This document shows, piece by piece, positions 35,714-47,628 of a DNA stretch of 64,000 bases. Location: contig NC_092869.1 in assembly GCF_032062135.1 (NCBI RefSeq), forward strand, positions 43,786,573-43,850,572. The letters run 5' to 3'. Within the stretch, counting starts at the first letter, position 1; the number at the start of each line of letters is the position of its first letter. Made by a program: the position numbers and the translations under genes. Source of the stretch: Pyxicephalus adspersus. Its lineage: Eukaryota > Chordata > Amphibia > Anura > Pyxicephalidae. The notes under the pieces were generated by a model that made no database searches, was not told the origin of the DNA, and saw only the letters and a program-made list of their open reading frames with translations.

Positions 35714-37390
35714 GTAGATTAAAGGATCCTCCTGATCCGTGTCTCATCCCAGTTATTTAAACAGAATATTTGGTGTATTATTAATGGCGGATGAAATGAG
35801 TCTTTGTGTCTTGTACTTGGTGATTTAGTATTACTGATGTCAAGTGGGAAGTCACAGCGCTCATTAAATCAGTGCGTAACTCGTCCCAGATGTCTTTGCT
35901 GGTCTAAGTTAAGGCGGTGGGTTGTAGTTTATGTTATAATACAATAATGTCACCTTCTCCCAGGGGTGACAGCTCATTGGTTGGGTGACAGACTTCCAGA
36001 TATTGCTGTATCCTCCTGGCCCCTCGACAGACGATGTACAGGGGCCCAGCGGGCTGGTGATTTATAATGAGAAGCTACAAGAAGGGGCTTATTACACCCG
36101 CTGGGTTAACTATATGTTCCCTTTTATATGCCATTACCCAGCTCCGAGCTTTCTGGAGTGCAGAGCCTCATGGGGGGCGTTTATCCAGCCTCAGCTACGA
36201 CTGCATATCAGATGATATAAATATAATAACTATAATAAAAAACAATTGCTATGATTTGTGTTTTGTTTGCCTTATAATATTCTGTTTATCCCTATGTATT
36301 TCTATCATTTCCTCCAATTCATCATCAGCCTCTGTTAGCATCAACTGCACATTATTATTCTGGCCCAGCTTCAGGGCAGTGAGATCAGTGGGCCATACCT
36401 GAGCAATATGTGTCAGCACAGGTGCTTATTGTTTGTGCCTTAGAAGCTGCAGCAAGTCAGATAGACCTCGCCTTATTTACTGGCTGGAGGATGTCCAGCA
36501 TTATCTAGCTCCTTCCCACCCAACCTGTGTCCCCAGCCCGCCCTGTTCATTCATTGGATTTCAGTTCTTTCAATCATGGATGCTCAGTATCACACATGAG
36601 TATTGCTAAAGTTACTCTACATGCAAATACATTTCCCTGGGATGGCCCATTTTACCAGACTGACACTCTTATATTTTCATAATTCTTTCCAACAACATTT
36701 GATTTATTTAATATCTACAGAATGGCAATAAACAGTCAACGCATCGACGCAGATTGTCCTGTAATTGATTTTTGTGTAGCAGCCGTTCAGCCATGCAGCT
36801 GATTGCACTGTCTGACACACAGAATGCCTTTTGTCGATGAATCTTTTAATCTTTGTAGAATATAGGCGAACTCTTCCCCGGTTATTCCGACTGAGCGGTT
36901 CGTGCTCTTCTCTGCGCGGTGATATTTTTGTCTCGCTACATTATTAATCCCTCCATAAAACAATAATGTCTCTGCCGCCTTGTGATCCCGGGATCGGCGC
37001 TCCTAGCCTGCGGCTCCACCTGTATTTCTCTGCTAATAGTCCGCTGACATCTCTTGTGTCCTGTGTAATACACTCAGACAAGGCGCTTTCTTTTTTCCTA
37101 CAAAGCCAAGCGCATCAATCCGGAGTGCAGATCGTTTTCAGAGCGCTGAGATGAAATGTTTTATTTGTTTGCCCATCTGCCTTTTCCAAACCTGATAAAT
37201 AATTCAGATTCTTCTTCCCAGATTAAACGCTGCTTGATTTTGCAGATACAATTACACGTTGTCATCACTCGGTAAGTGTTAAACACCTGTTTAAACACAA
37301 GCACTCCCTGTTCTCATGATGGGACCCGTGATAAGGACCCAAAAATCTGGGGGACTGGCCAAGGAGGGGGTCAGACTCTCCAATACAAAC
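35714..37390. other. Unique sequence, possible conserved non-coding element at 36720-37260
   Basis: No gene is recognised. 36720-37260 is even in composition with several homeobox-like TAATTGA/TTAATC cores and no repeat. It is a candidate conserved element only by texture. Confidence 0.3.
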
Positions 37391-37706
37391 NNNNNNNNNN
37401 NNNNNNNNNNNNNNNNNNNNNNNNNNNNNNNNNNNNNNNNNNNNNNNNNNNNNNNNNNNNNNNNNNNNNNNNNNNNNNNNNNNNNNNNNNNNNNNNNNNN
37501 NNNNNNNNNNNNNNNNNNNNNNNNNNNNNNNNNNNNNNNNNNNNNNNNNNNNNNNNNNNNNNNNNNNNNNNNNNNNNNNNNNNNNNNNNNNNNNNNNNNN
37601 NNNNNNNNNNNNNNNNNNNNNNNNNNNNNNNNNNNNNNNNNNNNNNNNNNNNNNNNNNNNNNNNNNNNNNNNNNNNNNNNNNNNNNNNNNNNNNNNNNNN
37701 NNNNNN
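37391..37706. other. Assembly gap (316 N)
   Basis: A run of N. The sequence to its left (GGGGGACTGGCCAAGGAG) and right (GGGGGTGACTTCC) is G-rich. Confidence 1.
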
Positions 37707-37758
37707 GGGGGTGACTTCCTACTGGGTGTATGGCTAAAAATGAGATTCAAGCAGCAGA

Positions 37759-38079
37759 TTATTATACAGTATTTATATAGCGCCATCATATTACACAGCA
37801 CTGTACAAAGTTCATAGTAGTGTCACTAAATGTCTCTCAATGGAGCTCACAATCTAATGTCCCTACTATAGTCATATGTGGATATTGTAGTCTAAGGTCA
37901 ATTTAGGGGGAAGCCAATTAACCTAACTGCATGTTTTTGGGAAGAAAACCGGAGTACCCAGAGGAAACCCACGCAGACATCCTGCAAACTCCATGCAGAT
38001 AGTGTCCTGGCTGGGATTCAAACCTAGGACCTAGCGCTGCAAAGGCCGGAGTGCTAACCCCTGAGCCACCGTGCTGCCC
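37759..38079 (-). mobile_element. tRNA-derived SINE, full length
   Basis: Starts with TACAGTATTTATATAGCGCC, then TTACACAGCACTGTACAAAG, GGAGCTCACAATCTAATGTC, CCAATTAACCTAACTGCATG, and ends in the tRNA-like head (CTAACCCCTGAGCCACCGTG). The B box is present as GGGATTCAAACC on plus. It is among the best-preserved copies in the window. Confidence 0.9.
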
Positions 38080-38094
38080 AATGTGAAGTCTACT

Positions 38095-38170
38095 CTGATG
38101 TAAAGATTCTACTAAAAAATCCAACACGTTTCAGGGGCCAAACCTCTCCTCCTCCATCAGGGGCACACGG
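38095..38170 (+). mobile_element. Bipartite-core motif, next to the SINE head
   Basis: CCAACACGTTTCAGGGGCC at 38121-38139 and CTCCATCAGGGGC at 38152-38164. Element boundaries are not clear; it follows the SINE by about 40 bases. Confidence 0.45.
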
Positions 38171-39045
38171 AAAGGCGCAAACACAGGCAAACTCTATGCA
38201 AAAATTGTCTTGTCTAGACAAGAATCAGAGCCACAGAGCTAAATGAATCAAATATAAACCTTCTAGAAAGCCTGCGTATTCTATAAAGGAAATCGCCCCC
38301 TTCGTTGGGTTTTTTGCTCACTCTCCGATCACTGACAGACAAAAAATTTGAAATAAGCGATCACTTTCTTCTGGATTTGTGTTCTTCTGAAACTTCCCCG
38401 GACAAACTCACCTGACATTTTGTGAATCAATTCTTTGCTGAAGCTTCGTAAATGTCATTTGTCTCAATCTCTCCCTGTGATTGGACGGCGGGGGCTGTCG
38501 GTGACGGACAGGTGGGAGATGTTGGAGAAGGACGCCGTGTGGGGGCGATGATGTGTTTACCAAACACCCAGCAGATGACATTCTGTTGGATGTCACCATC
38601 GTCCTGGATAATATTAGCACTCCAGGGAGATCATAGATGGAGTCTGAGTTTTTTGTTGTGATGGTATGAAATGTTTAGAGATAATTTGCACTTATTTATG
38701 GTGAGGGCACTCCGACCCTTTCACCCCGCAAAGAAACGGAAAATGGCCAATGTCATATCAAAGTGTGACGTTCTTCAAGATCTAATCATTAGAGGAAAAC
38801 AATGCAAAGATGTGCTGGTGATTGCAGAAACTTCACATCTTAGATAAGAATCTGGCGTGGGTACAGAGCCCTTCATCCAGGTGGATTCATGAACGAGGAA
38901 TGATCATAATGAAAGTGAAAAGGAGAGAGCACAGCGGGGTGCTGCTCCGTCATTCTCCCCCTCCTCTCTCCATAGAGCAGAACGGTGCTGTATGAATTAA
39001 TCGCTTGTTTCCAGCGCTTGTACATGCATCATGTTTGTCATTGGA
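38171..39045. other. Unique sequence, no gene recognised
   Basis: No feature is recognisable. Confidence 0.45.
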
Positions 39046-39051
39046 AAAGAT

Positions 39052-39500
39052 TGTGAAAGATCCTTTCCAACGACAATTATTGCACGTGTGTATATAGCTT
39101 AGGCTAGGTCTATAAGGGCAATAATAACGACTAACGACAGATCAACGATTATTTTGAACAATCACGCATGATTCTGTACATGCTGTAACGATACGATTGT
39201 TCAAATATAATCCACCAATAACGTACGCAGACTAGATACGATGGTTAGAACCATGCAGGAAGTGACGTGTACTGGAAAAAGTGCCGAACAATCCACCATC
39301 ACTACACAACTCTACACACAATAGGTAGCGAACGATTGTCACCCAAACAGATCCATTAGAACGGTCGTTCGTTTCCAGCTACATTCCTCGTTCATTGGCT
39401 TTATTGACCTGTCGTACTTTTATTGTTAACAATTATCGATTGATTGGTCATTAATCATTAGTTTCCAGCGACAATTATTGCACATGTGTATGTTGCCTAA
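39052..39500. mobile_element. Decayed MITE related to the 9.25 kb element
   Basis: ACGACAATTATTGCACGTGTG near 39076 and CGACAATTATTGCACATGTG near 39470 are two right-hand ends in the same orientation. A decayed left end (GGCAATAATAACGACTAACG) lies near 39117. The interior has scattered AACGATTGT and ACGATACGAT. The unit 39105-39500 is thus one old copy with a fragment of another to its left. Confidence 0.6.
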
Positions 39501-41770
39501 CTCCAGCCAAATCTTAGTTTATTTTTAACTTTTAGGAATAGTTTTATTTTTGTGATCAAGCTGTTTATTGATAAAATAAAAGAAGAAGAATAAAACAGAA
39601 AATGTGTTTTGTAAATATAAAATCACAAGAAAATAAATAAATAGAATTAGACTGAAAACCTTTATAGACCTCGAAGTTTCAGCACACGAGAAAACGAATG
39701 CAGCTGAGGACTGGAAAGTTTGATATTTCCTAAATTTGGCTATGTTTTAGGATTGCATATTATGCATATATAAAAATATCACGGAGTGTGTCCGGCCCCG
39801 GCTCTCATGTAGATGATTCTGTAGAGGATAATTAAGATATTTTGCGTGTTGCACATTTTGCACTTCCTGCTCTCCTCCATCAGTCCAAATTTTATAATTG
39901 TTTACAGCGATTGATTTCGGGAGCAGAGAGCATTGATTTGTGTAATTTTGGTGCCCGCCGGCCATAACTGATTGATTTATTTGGTAAACAATTTGAACAC
40001 CCCGTGGAGGTTATTGAACAATTATTGGTCAGGCGAGGCGTGGAAGGAGTGAAGGAATAATTACAATTGATACGGTGGGTGAGGAATTGTTATTGTACAT
40101 TAAAGCCCTTCAAGCAGCTGACGCTGGGCGGGTTGGGGGTGTCAGGGGAGCGACAATGCGGAGATACAAGTCACTCGGGATTAGCTGTACACACTCGATT
40201 TATCTGCTAAACCTCGGGGCCGCACACATCACTGCCAGGCAATAACACAATCCTCTAACTACAGCGAAACACCAACTGATAAGCGCAACTAAATTACAAT
40301 GTTAAAGAGATTCAGTCACCATTGGGGTTATAAAGGGTTGATGTGGCCTCTTCTTGTTTAGTATTGCTTTCCTTAACTAATTTTTCATTTTTTGAAGCTG
40401 GGATGTACTTCACAGCCCAAACCCATTTCCTTAAACAAAAGTGCAAAATGCAAAAACAACACAAAAAAGTGCACTGAGGAGTTTTTTGGGACCTCCTGCA
40501 AAGAACAGGGGCCTCTAGTCTCATTAATGCTTCAGATTAGGGAACTGGGTTAAATTGGCCCACATAGCAGAAGTCAGGTGGTTCCTCTTGGGTTGGCCAT
40601 AAACAGCCCATTGAGTACTAGGTTGGGAGTTCTCTAGTATAAAAACTCCAACTAATGGTGGAACACCCGAATCCAGGATAGATGTGTGTTATATATTCAA
40701 ACAAAATCTATTCAAGAATTTGACCAACATATAGCCAGATTAGAAGTGGCACAATAGTAGGAGTGTCAGGGGTCACCTGAAGTCTGATGGTGGCTGCCCT
40801 GTCATTTTCATGTCATCGCACATAGGGATAAAATAAATTCCAAGTTTATACTTCACTAAAACATTGTTGCAAATTAGGATTTTTTGTAAAAATTTGACAA
40901 AATTTTGACAAAATTTGCACAAAATTTTGTCATTCAGGTAATAGTTTCTATAGTCAACAAGGAATGATAAATTCAAGTATTTTTGGATGGTTTTAACAGA
41001 TATAGTGGGGTTTTAATGCCCCCCTAGGGTTAGGGAATTGGTAGAATGGCGTGTCATGGAAACTTTTCACATACACATGGCAAGGCACTCCAGATCTGAT
41101 GTCAAATGGGGTGAAAACAAACTTTTTATTGTATTATAACCTTATTACGTTCAATTTTTTTTCTCTCCCTCTCTACTACTACTACTACTAACAGAATATT
41201 AAAAAGTTCCAAACCTGCCTGTTTGTTTGAGTGAACCTATAAGGGGGCTCTGTTATTCAGGGACTGACCCTTGTGTTGTTACTGACTCAGGTGAGCATTT
41301 GTTTTGTTGTTTTTTTACAATGGACCCGCATTGAACCCTTGTTTCCTTGCTGAAGGTGCAGAACAAACCTGCTAGGACCACTGATTGTGGGTTATACATG
41401 CATGGATTTGCCACCACCAACATTTCAACCGCATTCCAGGTAGTTAAAATGAGTGCGGTGCAATGGGGCTGTCCCTATTACCATCAAATACAGAGAGAAG
41501 TTCAGTGGTTTCAGCACTCAAGAACTTTTATTGAAGAAAGATTACAGTGTTTTCATAGCAAGTGCTCTTTCCGTGAATCACTGTAATCATTTTTCAATAA
41601 AAGTAATGCGCTGTCCTCCAGCTCCTAAAATTCTACAACAGTGGCCGAGCCAAAACACCAATGACCGGGGATTTAAGTATTAGATATGGAGTTCAGATAT
41701 GTTAACAGATGCTGATGATAAAATGCATCAAGAAAATAATAATTCTATCTTCATATTAACTTCTTCGTAA
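39501..41770. other. Unique sequence, no gene recognised
   Basis: AT-rich in places (39540-39660, 40840-40940), with a (CTA)6 microsatellite at about 41174-41192. No gene is seen. Confidence 0.45.
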
Positions 41771-42030
41771 CTTTCATTTATACAGCACCCACATATTATG
41801 CAACAATTTACAAAGTCCATAGTCACATCACTGCTTCTCAGAGGGGATCATAATCTAATGTCCCTAATATAGTCACATTTCATTAGTCCAATGCCAAGTA
41901 GAAGACAGTTAACCTAACTGCATGATTTGAAAGGAAACACAGGGAGTACATACAAACTCCATACAGATAATGTCCTGGCTGAGATTCGAACCTGGAAGTG
42001 CTGAAAAGACCAGGACTGACTATGCTGCCC
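41771..42030 (-). mobile_element. tRNA-derived SINE, decayed
   Basis: Contains ATTTATACAGCACCCACATA, GGATCATAATCTAATGTCCC, AGTTAACCTAACTGCATGAT and GAGATTCGAACCTGGAAGTG, ending in TATGCTGCCC. Several deletions remove the GGAGGAAACC block. Confidence 0.8.
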
Positions 42031-42249
42031 ATTACCACCCCTCGTACCAGAAATCTGACTGAATATGAGACAACCAAAACAGGTTGAAACAAATCAAGCA
42101 AACTGCATATGAGTTTAGGAAGGGACATAATATATTTATTGAAATAAATAAACATCATTAAAATGTAACATTGTGAAAAACTTGAATCTGTTAACCTTGA
42201 CATATAACAACATATTGGGGAGGATTTGCCAAAGGAATGTCATTGTTCA

Positions 42250-42426
42250 CTTACCAAGGTGAAGTTGTTCACTTAGCTGAATGTGCTGATAGTTTACTTT
42301 GCAAAAACTAACCAATCACGTGCAAGGAAATCTAATAAAAACAGTTATATTTCCTGCCCATTGGATCGTTGAAGTCGTAAGCAGAACTTTTGACTCCGGT
42401 GCAGAAGGATAATTCACCTTGGTGAA
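42250..42426. mobile_element. Short MITE with ACCAAGGTGAA ends
   Basis: ACCAAGGTGAA at 42253-42263 is the inverse of TTCACCTTGGT at 42413-42423. The interior has CCAATCACGTGCAAGG, also found in the related copy at 21868. Its right end abuts the repeat starting at 42430. Confidence 0.6.
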
Positions 42427-42429
42427 AGA

Positions 42430-43350
42430 GAGGCCCGTTAGAAATTAGGCACAGGGCTTACATGACGGGGTGGGAGGCTTGGCCTAGGGGTGTAAAGGGT
42501 TGTTAAAATGTAGTAAGGCTTGAGGGGCTGTGCTAGTGTGGAGCGTGGGGTAGGGGGCGATTAGGAATAGGATAAGTTAAAAGGGGCTGGACGGAAGTGA
42601 GGGGGTCTCTTTTGGAAGAAAAGGTTTCCCGCCCAGCCACCCCTTTTATAGTTATAATTTGAAAGTCTGGTTAATTTTAGCGGTTGGGGTCTTGGAAGGC
42701 AAGGATCCAATGCATTGGTAAAGTGGTGGAATTTGGCAGGGGGGATCCTCTTTGGTGGGGTTCCCCCTTTACGGTGAACGAATGATTATGACCCCCGAGG
42801 TGATGCTGGGTGGCTAGGGGCCAAGGTGGAGGTGTTGGAAGAGTTAAAGTCCTGTTGGGTGCGGATTTTGCCTTCTGAGACCTGAAGCCTGGTTGTTTGG
42901 GTGTATAATCGGGAGTTTGATAACATTATGGATATTAATGTTATGGTTATGTATTATTAAAATGGAGGAATTAGGTTGTTGGCTAAATAGGTTATATTCA
43001 ATGTAATATGTTTGCGTTATATAATCCCAGTTAAGTAATAATAATAATAATGGAGTGTTATGTTATGGTAATGTATGCTTGCATATCAAAAGTGTAAAAT
43101 GTATTTATTTATTTGTCATTTATTTATTATTGGATATTTGTTAATTACTTGAATGGTTAATTTTTTTAATGGTGTTAAATGAACGGCTGCTTGCCAGCCA
43201 ATTTAAATCCAAGACTGGTATCTGGGTATTTAATGGTGGGAGAGTGGTTGGTAAGCCGGTGGGGGGTCGGGGGGGAGGCGGAAGTTCGGATGGTGGTGGT
43301 GAAGGATGGGCTAGAAAGTCCGAGGTCCCCTCATCATGAACAGCCTAAAC
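42430..43350 (-). mobile_element. About 920 bp dispersed repeat, copy A
   Basis: On the minus strand this aligns by eye with 53095-53978 over its whole length. Landmarks on plus are GGCCCGTTAGAAATTAGGCA, GAGGGGGTCTCTTTTGGAAG, AAGGCAAGGATCCAATGCAT, TTAGGTTGTTGGCTAAATAG and CCAGCCAATTTAAATCCAAG. It includes an internal AATAATAATAATGG tract with a decayed LINE/SINE-like tail. No coding capacity is seen. It may be a long non-autonomous element or a solo LTR. Confidence 0.7.
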
Positions 43351-44690
43351 TCCTTCATTGGTCTGGGACTGATATTGGAAGGAAAAAGAAGTGTCTGAAT
43401 GTTTCATTAATTTTTTTATTAGTCTGTATTTGTATTTTGCATGTTTTGTTCTTGTTTATTTAATATTATTTTGATGATTTGTGTTTCATTCTCTTCCATT
43501 ATTTTCTTTACCTAAACAATACCATGCCAAGAAAATTGATGGTATATAAATGGAAACACTGAGATGGAACAAAGAATGATAGAAATGTGAACAACATGAT
43601 CTACACCTTGGCACTTTATGGTTCAGTAGAGTTTTCTGGTTGGCCGTACACAAGACGTTCCCTTTGCCGTGGTGGAATCTCAGAGCCCATCTTGTAGACG
43701 GGGATTATTCTATATTACCTCTTCTTGTCCTGTCTTATTGCTACAATGTATATCCTTATCTACAAGCGTGTACGGATGTCTTCTGTCTGATAAGAATCCA
43801 GTCCAGTGTTGTACAGCTGAGGAAATACTATGAGCGTACAATCCTGCGGTGATACTATCTGTTTTTTTTTTTAGCAGTGTGGCCTTTTAATACTAAGCCT
43901 TCCCTCCGTCTGCTCCTCCGCACAGTCTGTTTATTCATTCCGCAGTCACCGTGAAGCATTGAAGGTAATTGGACGCAGGATAAAATAACAAGGGCCTTAG
44001 TAAAAAAATCCGCGTAGATGTAAATTCACTCGTCGGAAACCCAATTGAGGTTTTTCTCTTTCCAGTATTTAAATTGGGTGTTGCCTTTCAGGGTGAGAGA
44101 TTTTGGAGGAAAGTCGGTGCGTTGGCGGTTTATTTTGAAAACATTCTGGCGAGTTTCGGGCTGGATAGCGTTACGTGGAATTCTAGCCCGTGATAGATGG
44201 GCAGCAAAACAAATTGAGGCCACGTCACCGGTGTGGATTGGGTTTCAGCCACAGATCAGGAAAAGGCTGAGATTGTAGAGTGCACAACGGTCACAGTGTT
44301 GTGTAATTGTGAAATGCCGGAGCAAAATTTAACTGTAAACTTTTACTTTATTCTGTTGGTAGAAATTTTATTACAGAAAAGAAAAAGCTCTTTACGGAAA
44401 TCTCTGAAGACAGATATATGGGAGCAGCCACAGATGCCAAGTGATTTGAAGGTGGCAATCTAGGGTCCGGCTGGACAAGAAAAAACCCTTGGATGAGCCC
44501 CAGTCATTTGTTCCAAAATTCTTACGGGTCCTGGTCCCTACGGCCCTATTAATATGCTAATTTGCTAGTGAAGCTCTGCAAACCCGTAGATCAGTGTATC
44601 TCAACCAGAGTTCCAGTTTTTTCCTCTCAGCTCAGTGTAAGTGACACCAATAATCTTTTTGGTTATCTGTAAGGGTGATATTCTACCCAA
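43351..44690. other. Unique sequence, no gene recognised
   Basis: Short frames only; 43179-43463 (+) begins inside the repeat at its left. Nothing resembles an exon with confidence. Confidence 0.45.
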
Positions 44691-44691
44691 A

Positions 44692-44722
<31 letters not shown>

Positions 44723-44852
44723 AAACAGGATTTATATAGCGCCAACATATTACGCAGCGCTGTACATTAAATAGGGATTGCAAATGACAGACTAATACAG
44801 ACAGTGATACAGGAGGCGAGGACCCTGCCCCGAAGAGCTTACAATCTAGTGG
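44692..44852 (-). mobile_element. LINE 3' end with (TAA)n tail
   Basis: On plus: an (ATT)10 run at 44692-44721, then AATAAACAGGATTTATATAG, CGCCAACATATTACGCAGCG, CTGTACATTAAATAGGG and CCGAAGAGCTTACAATCTAG. This is the clearest copy of the LINE tail with its microsatellite end, typical of CR1/L2-like LINEs that finish in short tandem repeats. Confidence 0.9.
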
Positions 44853-46266
44853 CCAGCAATGTAAGAAGAATCCTTCCCATGGACCACCACACTAATATAC
44901 TGTGAGCTGTGGATATAGTAATTATAGCTGGAGTTCCCTGAAGACCTGATTTATTTCAAAGGTCCCCTTATGTTATAAAGTTGGAGAAAAACTGCTGTAG
45001 GGGGTCCAATGTTGCATGAATTAGGGCTGTCAGTGGATTGGACACTTTTTTTTACTATTGACCCCATTGCTCCTTCATAGAGTTCTGTAGCTATAAAATG
45101 CCTTTACAAGGTCCAGCGGGGCCATCGGCTATGATTATCATTACCCAAAGGCTCAGGAGACACGTGTGGTCTACACGCATGTTGTCACATCACGGACCTG
45201 TCAGCTCTGGTATTTGGTAATTGAATCCCCTTTGTAGTTTTCAGGAACATTATTCATCCTGTCACAGACCGCACAGCACCCGGCCCACTGCGGTGAGCAC
45301 CGGCCCTGGGCCCAGCAGGAATACTTCCTCCATCTTTATGACTTCACTTTCACTGCCCCCCCTTCCCTCAATGCTGCACTGCGTCAGGAAAGCCATAAGT
45401 CTCCGATCAAAAGTTCCAGTCCCTAGACAGCAAACTCCACACAATGGGCAGGAAACCGGGCGCATGACGGGCAAACGCCAGAAATTCATATCACTTCCTG
45501 TGCTCCCTCTATGCCATTTCCTGAGCTACTGTACAGCTGTCCCCCAGGCCATGACCTCGGGCAGAGCCTTCTGGGATAGAAAGGGTTAAACGTCTGTATT
45601 TTCTTAGTGGGCCGTAATCTTTTGGAGCTTCTGCAGCTCAAAAATCTGAACAAAAAGCGTTTGGACGTCGTCCAACCGGCCTCCGGAGAGGGAGCTCATT
45701 CCCCCTTTGACCTTTAATAAAAAATACAGCTAAAGTAACTGAAAAGACTCCACTATGTAAAGTAGAATCATGACAGAATATAATCTAGAAAAACATAAAA
45801 AATGATTATCACAATATTACCTACCAAATGACTGGAGGTGAATATGGTGTCACCCGTGTCACTCGTCTGCTCTTAAAGAACATCAGTCTATGGTATTATC
45901 TGCTGGGCAAATCTGAGATTTCTGATGGGATTTACATTATCCTATTCATAATTAAAATCAAAGAGATCATAAAAATATGTCCGGAGAATTATAAAACAGA
46001 TATAGAACAGGAAATGATTCCTCGAGATGTGAGCTCCATAGAGAATCCATCATCAGACCACCTTGGTGGAATATATCTCTTTAGTATTTCTCATTAAAAT
46101 GTATGGAAACCTTGACAATGAATGTTAATTATTTTCCCCCTATTGATTTGCTAAATAATCCATTTAAAATGTTTTATTATAAATAATATTCAAAGGGTGC
46201 CTGCTGATCCTGGCGGATCTCTTGTTAACTAATTACCAGTGCTACATTTGTATCGGTTATATTGGT
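44853..46266. other. Unique sequence, no gene recognised
   Basis: A 122-codon frame at 45221-45589 (+) has no recognisable domain and overlaps a minus-strand frame. Confidence 0.45.
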
Positions 46267-46466
46267 GCCTGATTAATTAAAGCTCTCCAAGGCTGGAGAG
46301 GTTACACCTTCATCAGTGAACCTGGGTGATCCAGCGAACCTGTAATGGATTTCTTAAAAGTAATTTGCAATTTGTTAGCAAATGCTTTAAATCCGGAACC
46401 AGATCCATTCCAGGATCCATGGCTTGATCACCCAGCTTTACTTGGAGAGCTTTAATAAATCAGGGC
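46267..46466. mobile_element. 200 bp MITE, copy 1
   Basis: GCCTGATTAATTAAAGCTCTC at the left end is inverted at the right as GGAGAGCTTTAATAAATCAGG. Interior GATCCAGCGAACCTG and GGATCACCCAG-type sequence is shared with 47409-47628. Confidence 0.75.
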
Positions 46467-46547
46467 CATTCTTTCCAGTTGCAAAAAGTTTAAATGAAAA
46501 TAACTATTTTCTGAAAAAAGCTTATAGTAAGTGATGCTGAAAGCACT

Positions 46548-46705
46548 AGTTATTATTATCTTATATTTATATAGCACCAACATATTCCACAGAGCTGTAC
46601 AAAGTCCATAGTCATGTCACTACCTTTCCCTACCTTTCACAATCTTATGTCCCTACCATAGTCATATGTCATTATCACAATCTAAGGTCAATCTAGGGGG
46701 TATAA
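46548..46705 (-). mobile_element. SINE 3' half
   Basis: Has ATTTATATAGCACCAACATA, CAGAGCTGTACAAAGTCCAT, ATGTCCCTACCATAGTCATA and CAATCTAAGGTCAATCTAGG. The body and tRNA-like head are missing. Confidence 0.8.
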
Positions 46706-46839
46706 TTAGTATGTGAGGTTATAAATAATTATCAGTACATCAATTTATGCCAACTTCTAGGGAATTAAGATTTTTTAAAAAATGCCAGCCCCTACTAAGT
46801 GTAACCAGTATGAAAAGAGGGGTTTTGTAGCAAACAGTA

Positions 46840-47050
46840 AAATATTTAATAAGTACAAAATTTGCAAGCTAGACAAAGCTCGACTATAACATAACAGCGT
46901 GTTAGGGTGTCTAGTCTCTTATAGGCATCCAGTGACGCAGATGTAAATCTGTCTCGGGGCCAACACGTTTCGCCATAAGGCTTCATCAGGGGGTGTGAGA
47001 TGCAATATTAGATGCTCTCAGGGGTGTCAAAGATATGGAAGAAAGTCTTG
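46840..47050 (+). mobile_element. Bipartite-core repeat element
   Basis: AACACGTTTCGCC at 46962-46974, spacer ATAA, then GGCTTCATCAGGGGG to 46993. With this short spacer GCC and GGC can pair as a small hairpin. Boundaries approximate. Confidence 0.5.
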
Positions 47051-47277
47051 GTTAAAGAAGGAATAAGGGTGCCTGGGGCAGTGCCGTTACACCTGGAGAT
47101 GTTGGTAATGGTACTTGGGTTATCCCCTTTAGATGGTGAGGATTGAAACCTCAGGGGAAGACCTAGGGATCCGCTGGCACAGAGCATTGTAACATCACTT
47201 GTCCAGCGGATGTGGAGCTGAGGATCTGTTTGTTAGGTAATGGGGATCTTTTATCCTTTAATTTGGGGGGGCTGCTT

Positions 47278-47395
47278 TTCATTGGGAGGAAACTCGGGGA
47301 GAACACACAACCTTTTTTATATATTTCTTCCTGACCAACCAAGAGTCAAACCTGAGATTTTTGATTAAATTATTTATGCTAACACATAACAAACC
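47278..47395 (-). mobile_element. SINE remnant (low confidence)
   Basis: GGGAGGAAACTCGGGGAGAA and a decayed AGTCAAACCTGAGAT then TGCTAACACATAAC follow the order of the SINE body and head. Confidence 0.4.
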
Positions 47396-47408
47396 TTGGA
47401 TACAGTGA

Positions 47409-47628
47409 GCCTGATATATGAAAGCTCTCCAAGACTGGAGAGGATACACTTTCATCAGTGAAGCTGGGTGAATCAGCAAATCTGGAATGGATTTCTTCAA
47501 AGTCATTTGCTATTTGCTTGAAAATGTTTTGAATCCTGGGCCAAATCTACTACTGGTTTGCTGGATCACCCAGCTTCCCTGATGAAAGTGTATCCTACCC
47601 AGCCTTTGAGAGCTTTAATAAGTCAGGC
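47409..47628. mobile_element. 220 bp MITE, copy 2
   Basis: GCCTGATATATGAAAGCTCTC at the left and GAGAGCTTTAATAAGTCAGGC at the right are inverted. The inverted match continues inward about 60 bases through GGATACACTTTCATCAGTGA and its partner TGATGAAAGTGTATCC. Confidence 0.8.
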
